From Ilumatobacter sp. (GTDB lineage Bacteria; Actinomycetota; Acidimicrobiia; Acidimicrobiales; Ilumatobacteraceae): a stretch of DNA of 20,677 nucleotides. The stretch lies in NCBI GenBank assembly GCA_029263275.1, contig JAJCXU010000098.1:1-20677 (forward strand), given 5' to 3'. Shown here piece by piece: positions 1-6,650 of this stretch. How positions within the stretch are numbered: position 1 is the first letter of the stretch; each line of letters begins with the position of its first letter. Position numbers and translations under genes: made by a program. Under the pieces are notes generated by a model. It was given only the letters and a program-made list of their open reading frames with translations, did not search any database and was not told the DNA's origin.

Positions 1-2
1 TG

Positions 3-290
3 GGCTTCGGCGATGTGAAGGCCGGCATCGTGCTCGGTGCCGCACTCGGTGTCGTCGACTGGCAGCTCGCGCTCGCCGGCCTGGCGGTCGCAGCAGGGCT
101 CACCGCCACCGTCGGCGTCCTCACGCAGGCCTCCACCATCGCGTTTGGTCCTGGCCTCGTCGCGGCAAGCGCCATCGCGCTCGCTGCGCACCCGATGCTC
201 CTCGCTGACACCGACCGCGCCATGACGACGCGACCAATCGCTGTCGTCGCTGCCGCCGATCAGGAACCCGAAGGAGCACCCCATGACTGA
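3..290 (+). CDS. Prepilin peptidase (A24 family), C-terminal part only
   Basis: This is the 3' end of a gene whose start lies outside the window. The reading frame is open from base 3. The first visible residues are GFGDVKAG, the GxGD motif that carries the second catalytic Asp of type IV prepilin peptidases (TadV/CpaA/PilD family). A hydrophobic stretch and a sequence resembling the conserved family tail (IAFGPGLVA, compare IPFGP) follow. The family are membrane aspartic proteases that remove the leader from prepilins. The natural substrate here would be the Flp-like pilin encoded at 4984. About 30 hydrophilic residues follow the last membrane segment. The stop codon overlaps the next gene by 8 bases, so the gene belongs to the tad operon. 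The internal GTG at 15 encodes the Val of the catalytic motif and is not the real start. Confidence 0.85.
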   Translation, partial: GFGDVKAGIVLGAALGVVDWQLALAGLAVAAGLTATVGVLTQASTIAFGPGLVAASAIALAAHPMLLADTDRAMTTRPIAVVAAADQEPEGAPHD

Positions 291-966
291 GACAAGTGGC
301 GCGCGGGCGCGGGCGAACACACCGGAGCCCGAGCGCGTGCGCGGGTTCCGACCGACCGCTCGACGGCGCAATCGGCTCGCTGCGGGACTTGCGCTGGGAG
401 CGGTCGCCATCGGCGGAAACGTGCTCGTCTATTCGTCACTTGACTCGAGCGAGCCGGTCGTTCAAGTCGTTCGCGACGTGCCCGCTGGCCGCCAGATCAC
501 GCCGGACATGCTGCGCACCGTCGACGTTGATGTCGACGCGACGGTCAACGTGATCCCCGGTACCGACCTCGGCAGCTTGGTTGGCCAGTACGCCAAGGTC
601 AGGCTCGTCTCAGGGTCACTGGTGGTCCGGACCGCACTGCAATCTGATCCGCTCCTCAACCCTGGCAACGCGGTCGTGGCAATCGAGGTGAAGGCTGCCG
701 AATTGCCCGTCGGTCTCCGCGAACGCGTGCCGGTGCAGCTCGTGATCTCACGTCCCGCCTCAGACGACTCAGCCGTGCCTGCAACGATTGATGGACGCAT
801 CGTCGGCCTTCCTGTCGCTTCGGACAGCGGGCTCGGCACACAGTCGGTCTCCATAGAAGTTGCCGCCGCTGACGCCTCCGCCGTGGCCGCAGCCGACGAT
901 GTGCGCGTGGTCCTCCTCGTCCCCAGCGAGGATCCTGCTGCGAGGACCAGCGAGGTCGGAGAATGA
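283..966 (+). CDS. cpaB: CpaB/RcpC-like SAF-domain pilus assembly protein
   Basis: The protein has 227 residues: a basic N-terminus, one membrane helix at about 32-52, then a SAF domain at about 59-122. The SAF part has the typical sequence DVPAGRQITPDML and then VIPGTDLGSLVGQYAKV. CpaB/RcpC proteins are accessory parts of Tad pilus machines. In diderm bacteria they sit next to the secretin, but no secretin gene is visible here, as expected for an actinobacterium with a single membrane, so this one probably acts on the outer face of the cytoplasmic membrane. The start ATG overlaps the end of the prepilin peptidase gene by 8 bases, and the stop overlaps the next start (ATGA). Family assignment is firm; the exact role in monoderm bacteria is poorly known. 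Confidence 0.8.
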   Translation: MTETSGARARANTPEPERVRGFRPTARRRNRLAAGLALGAVAIGGNVLVYSSLDSSEPVVQVVRDVPAGRQITPDMLRTVDVDVDATVNVIPGTDLGSLVGQYAKVRLVSGSLVVRTALQSDPLLNPGNAVVAIEVKAAELPVGLRERVPVQLVISRPASDDSAVPATIDGRIVGLPVASDSGLGTQSVSIEVAAADASAVAAADDVRVVLLVPSEDPAARTSEVGE

Positions 967-1766
967 GTCTCGTCGCGGTGGTTGGCGACTGCTCGACCAC
1001 CACCGCTGTGGCGATTGCGGCGACGTGGCCCGATGAGGACGACGTCGTCGTTCTCGAGGCCGATCGCTCGGGCGGCTCGCTTGCCGGTTGGCTGGACACG
1101 TCACTCACGCCGTCCCTGTCCACGATCGTCGCAAACGCACACGCCCTCGACACTGCGCCCTCCGCCGCATGGTTCGTCGTCGACTCGATGGTGAGACGTT
1201 CCGCCTCAGGTCTTCGTTTCATCGCGGCTCCAGTCCGCGCACGTGAAGCGAGCCGAGCAATCGGCGAAGCCAGTCGAACGATCTTCCCGTTGTTCGCTTC
1301 GCTCGCCGAGCCAACGGTGCTCGCTGATTGTGGTCGCCTCACGCCTGCCGATCCGCTCCCGACTCCGGTCTCACTCGCCAGTTCGATCGTGGTGGTGCAT
1401 CGACAGTCTGACGCCTCGGCATCGGCGGCCTCGGTCCGACTCGAACGTCTCGCCGAGGTCATCGATGAACTCGCGCCACTCGGGGTGCCGATCGAACTGT
1501 GCATCGTCGGCAACCGACCATTCGACATCGACGAGATTCACCGGTTCGTCATCGGCGATGGCGAGATGGTCACCGCCCATGCGCTCGCCGACGACACCCT
1601 CAGCGCAGCGGTGTTTGCCGGGAGAACCGGCGTGTCCGCCAAACGACTCGCACGTCTCCCCTTGATGCGCAGCGCTCGCAAGGTGACCAACGCAGTCAGG
1701 CAATCGCTCGGCGTCGGCGAGATCGGCAGCGCGGGGTGGCTCGATCAGTTGGGAGCCGGTTCGTGA
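963..1766 (+). CDS. tadZ: TadZ/CpaE-like protein, MinD/ParA fold with degenerate P-loop
   Basis: The protein has 267 residues. It begins with a beta strand and what should be a deviant Walker A loop, but the sequence reads AVVGDCSTTTAV instead of the KGGxGKT pattern. The loop is shorter and the nucleotide-binding lysines are absent. The next strand, VVVLEADRSGGSLAGWL, resembles the second conserved segment of MinD/ParA and CpaE proteins (vlvDlD...gdla). The place between cpaB and tadA is the usual one for tadZ/cpaE, whose products position the pilus machine. The call rests on fold-like segments plus gene order. ATP binding is doubtful. The ATG at 963 overlaps the previous stop by 4 bases, with GGAG just upstream. 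Confidence 0.7.
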   Translation: MSLVAVVGDCSTTTAVAIAATWPDEDDVVVLEADRSGGSLAGWLDTSLTPSLSTIVANAHALDTAPSAAWFVVDSMVRRSASGLRFIAAPVRAREASRAIGEASRTIFPLFASLAEPTVLADCGRLTPADPLPTPVSLASSIVVVHRQSDASASAASVRLERLAEVIDELAPLGVPIELCIVGNRPFDIDEIHRFVIGDGEMVTAHALADDTLSAAVFAGRTGVSAKRLARLPLMRSARKVTNAVRQSLGVGEIGSAGWLDQLGAGS

Positions 1767-3175
1767 CGGCGCACGACACCGCCACGCAGTTCAGCGACCC
1801 GGAGTTGCGCGCCGCCGTGGCCATCGTTACCGACCGCGTCGCCGCACGACTGATCGACGCAATCGAACGAGATGAGACCGCGCTGGTCGCAGGCACCCTC
1901 GATCGTCCCGCGCTTGCCGCTGACGAGCGGCGTCAGCAGTTGCTGGTCGGCGCATGGATCAGTGACGAAATCACGGTCGTCAACGAGGAGCGTCTGCAAG
2001 ATGGCATCCGACCGCTTGCCCAACACACCGAACAGGTCCTCCGATCACGCGTGGTGGCCGAGCTCACGGGCGCAGGGCCGCTCGAACGATTCCTGAGTGA
2101 CGGCGGGGTCGAAGAAATCGACGTCAACAGCGCCGAATCAACGTGGGTGACGTACACCGATGGGCGCAAAGTCGACGTCGGACGGCTGTGGGCGACGTCG
2201 GCGGAACTCACGGCATTTCAGAAGCGGATGGCGCTCCGGATGACCGGCACCGGCGAGGGCCGGCTCGACACCTCGTCGCCCATGTTGACATTGCAGTCCA
2301 ACGACGGCTCGCGCATCGTGATGGTGCTGGGCGGGCCCACGGAACATGGCATCTCGACGCACCCGCGCATCGCGATCCGACGATTCGTCGTGCGCCAGGT
2401 TGGTCTCGATGGCCTGGCCGACCTCGGGTTGTTCCCCCGCCCGATGGTCGAACAGTTTCGCGCCCTGGTCCGCTGCGGGTTCACCATTCTCGTCTCGGGT
2501 CCACCTGGTGCCGGCAAGACCACGCTGTTGACCGAACTGCTCGGCGAGGTGTCGCCGCTCGAACGAATCATCACGGTCGAGAAGAACTTGCTCGAACTGC
2601 GGCTGGAAGACGATCCTCGTCATCCCGACGCACCCGCGCTGTTCACTCGCCACGCCAACGCCGAAGGTGAGGGCGAAATCACCACGCGGCAACTGGTGGA
2701 ACTCACGCGGCGCCTCAACCCTGACCGCGTGGTTGTTGGCGAACTCGTCGAAGACGAAGCACTGGACATGCTCGATGTCGCCTCGATGTGCAAGCGCGGA
2801 TCGCTGGCGACGATTCATGCTCACACCGCCGACATCGTTCTGCAGCGGCTCGGGTACTACGTGTCGAAGTCGAACACGAACTTGCCGGAGTTCGCCGTGT
2901 GGAGCCTGATCGCGCAGACCGTCGACTTCGTGGTCCACATCGACCTCGTCCGCAACGCTGAGGCCGAGCAAGCAGCTGTGCGCCAGATCACGTCGATCAT
3001 CGAGGTCGGCGGACTCGGGGAGGCAGGCGGGGTCGCAAGCACCGAGGTGTGGGCCATGAACGACGCCAACGAACTCGCGCAGGTGGCGCCGTTGTCACAC
3101 CGGCATCTCACCCGTCTCCGCTTGGCGGGCTATTCCGCCGATCAGTTTGCAGTGACGCCGGGAGCGCGGCGATGA
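1763..3175 (+). CDS. tadA: TadA/CpaF-type secretion ATPase (VirB11 family)
   Basis: The protein has 470 residues. This is the motor ATPase of the Tad pilus; it hydrolyses ATP on the cytoplasmic side to drive pilin assembly. An N-terminal domain of about 220 residues is followed by the core ATPase with Walker A GPPGAGKTT (Lys about 252), an Asp-box/Walker B region RVVVGELVEDEALDML, and the His-box segment SLATIHAHTA, all typical of the TadA/VirB11 family. A longer frame opens upstream at 1499, but the GTG at 1763 is preferred because it overlaps the tadZ stop as GTGA, removes an Arg-rich unnatural extension and gives the normal family length. The stop overlaps tadB (ATGA). This is the most securely identified gene of the locus. 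Confidence 0.93.
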   Translation: MTAHDTATQFSDPELRAAVAIVTDRVAARLIDAIERDETALVAGTLDRPALAADERRQQLLVGAWISDEITVVNEERLQDGIRPLAQHTEQVLRSRVVAELTGAGPLERFLSDGGVEEIDVNSAESTWVTYTDGRKVDVGRLWATSAELTAFQKRMALRMTGTGEGRLDTSSPMLTLQSNDGSRIVMVLGGPTEHGISTHPRIAIRRFVVRQVGLDGLADLGLFPRPMVEQFRALVRCGFTILVSGPPGAGKTTLLTELLGEVSPLERIITVEKNLLELRLEDDPRHPDAPALFTRHANAEGEGEITTRQLVELTRRLNPDRVVVGELVEDEALDMLDVASMCKRGSLATIHAHTADIVLQRLGYYVSKSNTNLPEFAVWSLIAQTVDFVVHIDLVRNAEAEQAAVRQITSIIEVGGLGEAGGVASTEVWAMNDANELAQVAPLSHRHLTRLRLAGYSADQFAVTPGARR

Positions 3176-4038
3176 GTGTCGAACTCGTCGTCCTCGTTCT
3201 CGCGTCGGTCCTCGGCGTTCTTGCCGTCATCTTCATCGCGGCCAAGGATGAGTCGCCCCTCGTGGGTCAGCAGCGCTCACCCGACCCGCAGCTCGCGCCT
3301 CGGCTGGTCATCTCAACCGCCGTGGGCCTGCTGATCGTGGCGACTTCTGGTTGGCTCTTTCCCGCGCTGGTCGTCGCGACGGGCGTCTGGTTCGCCGTGC
3401 GCAGCTGGCAACGACGTGACCGTTCGACGCACGGCGTCGAGCGCACGGATGCCCTTGCATCGTGGATCGAGAATCTGCGCGACGTGTTGATCGCCGGCGA
3501 CCAACCGATCGGCGCGATCGCTGCAACGGTCAGCACCTGCCCGCAGATGATCCGACCGCACGTCCGACGACTGTCCGCTGGGCTCGGCCGGCAAGAACCC
3601 GACGTGGTCTTCCGGCGCTTCGCGGACGACATCGACGATCCGCTGGGCGACTTGGTCGCTGCGGGCCTGCTGATCGCCGTACAACGCGGCGCCCGCACCG
3701 TCGCGGTACTCACGGCGCTCGCCGAGCAAGCGCGCCAGCAGGCCGACCGGCGCCGGCTCGTCGAGGCCGAACGCGCTCCGGTGCAGCGCGAGGTCGCACT
3801 GCTGACGTTGATCATGGGATCGCTGATCGTCGGGCTCCTCGTGTTCGGGCGGGCCGAGTACCTCCGTCCGTACGAGACGGGCGGTGGCCAACTGTTCCTC
3901 GGTGTCATCATCTCGATCTACGCCGTACTGCTCCTGCGGGTGCAGCGACTGGCGCGCTATCCCACACCAAGCCGCTTCCTGGTGTCCAGCACTGCGCGCA
4001 CGGCGATGTCATCGACGTCAGAGAGGGTGAACCGGTGA
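3172..4038 (+). CDS. tadB: TadB-like inner-membrane platform protein (T2SSF domain)
   Basis: The protein has 288 residues. The start ATG at 3172 overlaps the tadA stop. Residues 1-23 form a membrane helix, and two more hydrophobic segments lie at about 42-78. A cytoplasmic type II secretion F domain follows, with the segment LASWIENLRDVLIAGDQPIG and a helical stretch ending in QQADRRRLVEAERAPVQ. Two C-terminal membrane helices come last (LLTLIMGSLIVGLLVFG and LFLGVIISIYAVLLL). TadB pairs with TadC to form the platform that couples TadA to the growing pilus. The in-frame extension back to 3049 lies inside tadA and is not credible. The downstream gene begins at an overlapping GTGA. Confidence 0.88.
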   Translation: MSVELVVLVLASVLGVLAVIFIAAKDESPLVGQQRSPDPQLAPRLVISTAVGLLIVATSGWLFPALVVATGVWFAVRSWQRRDRSTHGVERTDALASWIENLRDVLIAGDQPIGAIAATVSTCPQMIRPHVRRLSAGLGRQEPDVVFRRFADDIDDPLGDLVAAGLLIAVQRGARTVAVLTALAEQARQQADRRRLVEAERAPVQREVALLTLIMGSLIVGLLVFGRAEYLRPYETGGGQLFLGVIISIYAVLLLRVQRLARYPTPSRFLVSSTARTAMSSTSERVNR

Positions 4039-4910
4039 GGGCGACCGGGTTCCTCGTGCTGACCAGCGTGGTGATGTGCGGCGCCATCGTGCTGGCCACC
4101 ACCGGATGGCGCCAACCCCGCCCGAGCCTCGAACGCTCAGTCCGCCACTTGCGTCGACCTCCCACCACGAGTCAAGAAGAGGCGCACACGATCGTGCGCC
4201 GATTCGGCCTGTTCGCGCTCGCCACGCCAATCGGTGAGCGGGCGGTGCGGTGGAAACAGTCACTTCGCCTGGCGGGCCGTGACCTACCAACGCACGTCGG
4301 CACGCTGGTCATCGCCGCACTCGTCGGGCTCATCACCCCTGCGCTCCTGCTCGCGCTCTTGCACTTGACCGGGTGGGTCTCGATCGGTCTCTTCGTTCCT
4401 GTCGGCGTGTCGTTGCTCGGTGCAGCGCTCGCCCCGTTCGGCGTGCATTCGGATGCAATGTCGCGAAGCGACGATCTGCGCATCGACGTACGACACCAGC
4501 TCTCCGCCTACCTCGACATGGTCACGATGTTGCTTGCGGGCAACACCGGGCACGAAGGGGCTCTCGAACAGGCAGCCCGGGCCGGCGACGGGTTGCTGTT
4601 CATCGAACTCCGCCGCCGGATGCGCGAGGTGGGTACGACCGGCGAGAGCTTGGTTCGTGCACTTGCTCTTGTGGGCAACGACTTCGGAGTCGTCGAACTC
4701 GAACAGGTCGCCGCTGCCGCACAGCTGTCCGCGAGCGAAGGCGCCCCGGTCGCCCGGACACTCGCCGCGAAATGCTCGACGTTGCGATCCACGCTCGCTG
4801 CCGAGCAGGAGGCGTCGGCACGCGTCCGCAACGACAAGGTCACACCGCCGCTGGTCGGCATGGCCCTGTTGTTCATGGCCCTCATCATCTACCCGGCGCT
4901 CAACCTGTGA
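4035..4910 (+). CDS. tadC: TadC-like inner-membrane platform protein (T2SSF domain)
   Basis: The protein has 291 residues. The GTG at 4035 overlaps the tadB stop (GTGA), which settles the start although the frame is open far upstream. A membrane helix lies at about 5-23, two more at about 88-137, then a T2SSF domain starting near QLSAYLDMVTMLLAGNTGHE, and a last helix near the C-terminus (VGMALLFMALIIYPAL). It is the second platform protein beside TadB, as in most tad loci. A gap of 73 bases follows before the pilin gene, the largest inside the operon so far, and no clear terminator is seen in it. Confidence 0.88.
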   Translation: MRATGFLVLTSVVMCGAIVLATTGWRQPRPSLERSVRHLRRPPTTSQEEAHTIVRRFGLFALATPIGERAVRWKQSLRLAGRDLPTHVGTLVIAALVGLITPALLLALLHLTGWVSIGLFVPVGVSLLGAALAPFGVHSDAMSRSDDLRIDVRHQLSAYLDMVTMLLAGNTGHEGALEQAARAGDGLLFIELRRRMREVGTTGESLVRALALVGNDFGVVELEQVAAAAQLSASEGAPVARTLAAKCSTLRSTLAAEQEASARVRNDKVTPPLVGMALLFMALIIYPALNL

Positions 4911-4983
4911 TCGCCACCGACCGCTCCGCTCCGTCTCCAGCAGTTCAACTCCCACCGCACCGAACCAAGAAAGAAGACCAGAC

Positions 4984-5211
4984 ATGAACCAATCAACCCA
5001 GATGTTCGCCACTGTCGTGCATTCGATTCACGCACTCCTGCGCCTGCCAGAACGGCCCGATGCGTCCGCTCGCGATCGCGGCGCCGTGTCGATCGAGCAG
5101 GTGCTCTGGTATGCCGCAGCGGCAGTCAGTGTCGCTGTCGTCGCGGCGATCATCTGGAGTCAGATCAAGTCGACCGCAAGCACGGGCGTCAACACGCCGT
5201 CGGCCCCCTGA
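4984..5211 (+). CDS. flp: Flp-type prepilin
   Basis: The protein has 75 residues. It has a hydrophilic leader of 33 residues ending in RDRG, then AVSIE, the prepilin cleavage motif with Gly at -1 and Glu at +5, followed by a hydrophobic helix (VLWYAAAAVSVAVVAAIIW) and a short polar tail. The predicted mature pilin has 42 residues. This is probably the major subunit of the Tad pilus, cut by the prepilin peptidase at the start of the window. Flp pilins often have Tyr after Glu5; here it is Gln. A purine-rich ribosome binding site (AAGAAAGAAG) lies before the ATG. The leader is rather long; a second Met at residue 7 could shorten it slightly. Confidence 0.82.
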   Translation: MNQSTQMFATVVHSIHALLRLPERPDASARDRGAVSIEQVLWYAAAAVSVAVVAAIIWSQIKSTASTGVNTPSAP

Positions 5212-5232
5212 CATCGCGGAGCGCAACGCGTC

Positions 5233-5640
5233 ATGTCAGCGACCACTTCCGAGGACTCGACGGTGCCTGGACGTGGCGCGGGTGACACCGGATCGACGTC
5301 GCTGGCCGTTGCTCTCCTCACGCCGATCTTCATCGCGCTGGCCTTTGCTGCTTGGCAGGCGGCACTGTGGTCGCATGCGCGTACCGAAGCACGCGTCGTG
5401 GCCCGTGACACCGCTGCGCTGGTGGCTCGGTCCCACATCGGCGCCGGGGAAGCCGCCGGTTCGGCACGGACGGTGCTCGCCGCCGACACGACGATGACCG
5501 ACATCGATGTCGAGGTCGGCGGCAGCGCCGACATCGTCGTGGTCACGATCACGGCCAATGCTCCGGGCATCATCCGCGGGACGTTTCGCCCGGTCTCCGT
5601 GACCGTGGCACTCCCCATCGAAGAGATCACACCGCCGTGA
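5233..5640 (+). CDS. TadE-like minor pilin protein (first of three)
   Basis: The protein has 135 residues: a short polar N-terminus (GDTGSTSLAV), one membrane helix at about 22-45, then a small soluble domain rich in beta strands. Length, topology and position directly behind the pilin gene fit the TadE/TadG group of pseudopilin-like proteins. The helix start resembles the prepilin pattern, but no Glu is found at +5 after a Gly, so cleavage by the prepilin peptidase is uncertain. A GGAG lies 11 bases before the ATG. The stop overlaps the next GTG (GTGA). Sequence similarity alone is weak; context carries the call. Confidence 0.68.
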   Translation: MSATTSEDSTVPGRGAGDTGSTSLAVALLTPIFIALAFAAWQAALWSHARTEARVVARDTAALVARSHIGAGEAAGSARTVLAADTTMTDIDVEVGGSADIVVVTITANAPGIIRGTFRPVSVTVALPIEEITPP

Positions 5641-6095
5641 GAACCTCTGTCACGCACGCGCTGCGCAGCGGTCATCGATGTCGCGGAGACCACGGGTCGA
5701 GCGACGCCCTCGGGATGGCCCTCATCGCTCCGGCTGCACTCGGTCTGGCCATCGTCATCCTCTTCCTTGGTCGCGGCGTCGACAGTCGAGCGACAGTGCA
5801 GGTCGCCGCCGAGAGTGGTGCGCAGGCTGCGGCCCAAGAACGAACGCGCGGAGCTGCAGTGAACGCCGCCACGGTTGCTGCGACGGCCATGCTCATCGAC
5901 GAGGACACGTGTGCGGTGCCTCAGGTGCTGGTCGACACATCACAATTCGCCCCGGGTGGATTGGTGAGTGTCACGGTCAGTTGCACTGTCTCGACCAGCG
6001 GGCTCGAACTGATCAATCCCCCAACGCCGGATGCCTTGACGGCCACCGCGATCGCGACCATCGATCCGTTCCGATCTGCCGAGGGCGGTGACTGA
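5637..6095 (+). CDS. TadE/TadG-like protein (second of three)
   Basis: The protein has 152 residues, starting at a GTG that overlaps the previous stop. About 25 polar residues precede a membrane helix (LGMALIAPAALGLAIVILFLG). The sequence TVQVAAESGAQAAAQERT follows, resembling the helical Ala-rich stretch seen after the membrane helix of TadE proteins. The C-terminal half is Val/Thr-rich, probably beta, with two Cys (CAVPQ and VSCTV) that could pair outside the cell. It is likely a minor subunit or anchor of the Tad pilus. As in the first copy, no Glu5 is seen at the helix start. Confidence 0.65.
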   Translation: MRTSVTHALRSGHRCRGDHGSSDALGMALIAPAALGLAIVILFLGRGVDSRATVQVAAESGAQAAAQERTRGAAVNAATVAATAMLIDEDTCAVPQVLVDTSQFAPGGLVSVTVSCTVSTSGLELINPPTPDALTATAIATIDPFRSAEGGD

Positions 6096-6502
6096 TGTCG
6101 CGCCAACGACGCGGAAGCGACGATCGCGGCTCGGGGCTGGTCGCAGGGATCGCGTTCATCTTTGCCTTCACCTTTCTCGGCCTGGTGTGGCTCGCGCGCG
6201 ACGTCGATCGCGGCGTGTCCAATCGTTCGACCGCTGGGTCGGTGGCGTTTCAGTCAGCGCGTTCGGGTGCGCAAGCCGCTTTCCCCGAAAGCCTGCGACG
6301 TGCTGGTGAGCCGACCATCGACGCGGCGGGAGCTCGGGTCGCCGGCGCTGAAACCGCGGCTCGCCTGTTCACCGAATATGGCGTGACCGGCACCGTCACG
6401 ATTGCTGTGACGACCAATGAGGTGACCGCCGTCGTCACGATCACCGACCGGGGAGTCACCGTGACCGGTCGCGCCGTCGTGCAGTCACAACGCGCTCCAT
6501 GA
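6095..6502 (+). CDS. TadE/TadG-like protein (third of three)
   Basis: The protein has 135 residues. The ATG overlaps the preceding stop by one base (TGATG). A short basic N-terminus with DDRGSG precedes a membrane helix (LVAGIAFIFAFTFLGLVWL), then the segment SARSGAQAA, parallel to ESGAQAAAQ in the previous protein. The C-terminal part is a Thr/Val-rich, probably beta domain. The parallel layout of the three small proteins suggests duplication within the pilus locus. Glu5 is again missing. This is the last gene of the tightly overlapping run, since 148 bases separate it from the LysM/BTAD gene. Confidence 0.65.
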   Translation: MSRQRRGSDDRGSGLVAGIAFIFAFTFLGLVWLARDVDRGVSNRSTAGSVAFQSARSGAQAAFPESLRRAGEPTIDAAGARVAGAETAARLFTEYGVTGTVTIAVTTNEVTAVVTITDRGVTVTGRAVVQSQRAP

Positions 6503-6587
6503 GTCGAGGTTCCATTCGGCGCCTCAGCCTCCCACTGGAGAGTGAGGTGTCCCATCGGGCTTCGCCGACCATCACGTCCGCAGCTCG

Positions 6588-6639
6588 TCCGACAATCCGA
6601 TCCGCAATCCGAATCCGCAATCCGAATCCGCAATCAGAA
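6588..6639 (+). repeat. 13-bp tandem repeat, four units
   Basis: Four adjoining 13-base units fill 52 bases: 6588-6600 (TCCGACAATCCGA), 6601-6613 and 6614-6626 (both TCCGCAATCCGAA, identical), and 6627-6639 (TCCGCAATCAGAA). The last unit runs directly into the ribosome binding site GGGAGG of the LysM/BTAD gene at 6651. The unit is not a multiple of three and lies outside any credible gene. Confidence 0.9.
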
Positions 6640-6650
6640 GGGAGGCCAGC

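Noticed and set aside
656..1528. Long antisense frame (290 residues) opposite cpaB and tadZ
   Set aside because: Low-complexity Arg/Ser-rich composition typical of a shadow frame; the plus-strand genes form a coherent operon.
1499..1762. N-terminal extension of the tadA frame
   Set aside because: It lies inside tadZ, is Arg-rich and unlike family members; the GTG at 1763 overlaps the tadZ stop.
2138..2971. Long antisense frame (277 residues) opposite tadA
   Set aside because: The plus frame carries all TadA motifs; long antisense frames are common in GC-rich DNA and this one matches nothing.
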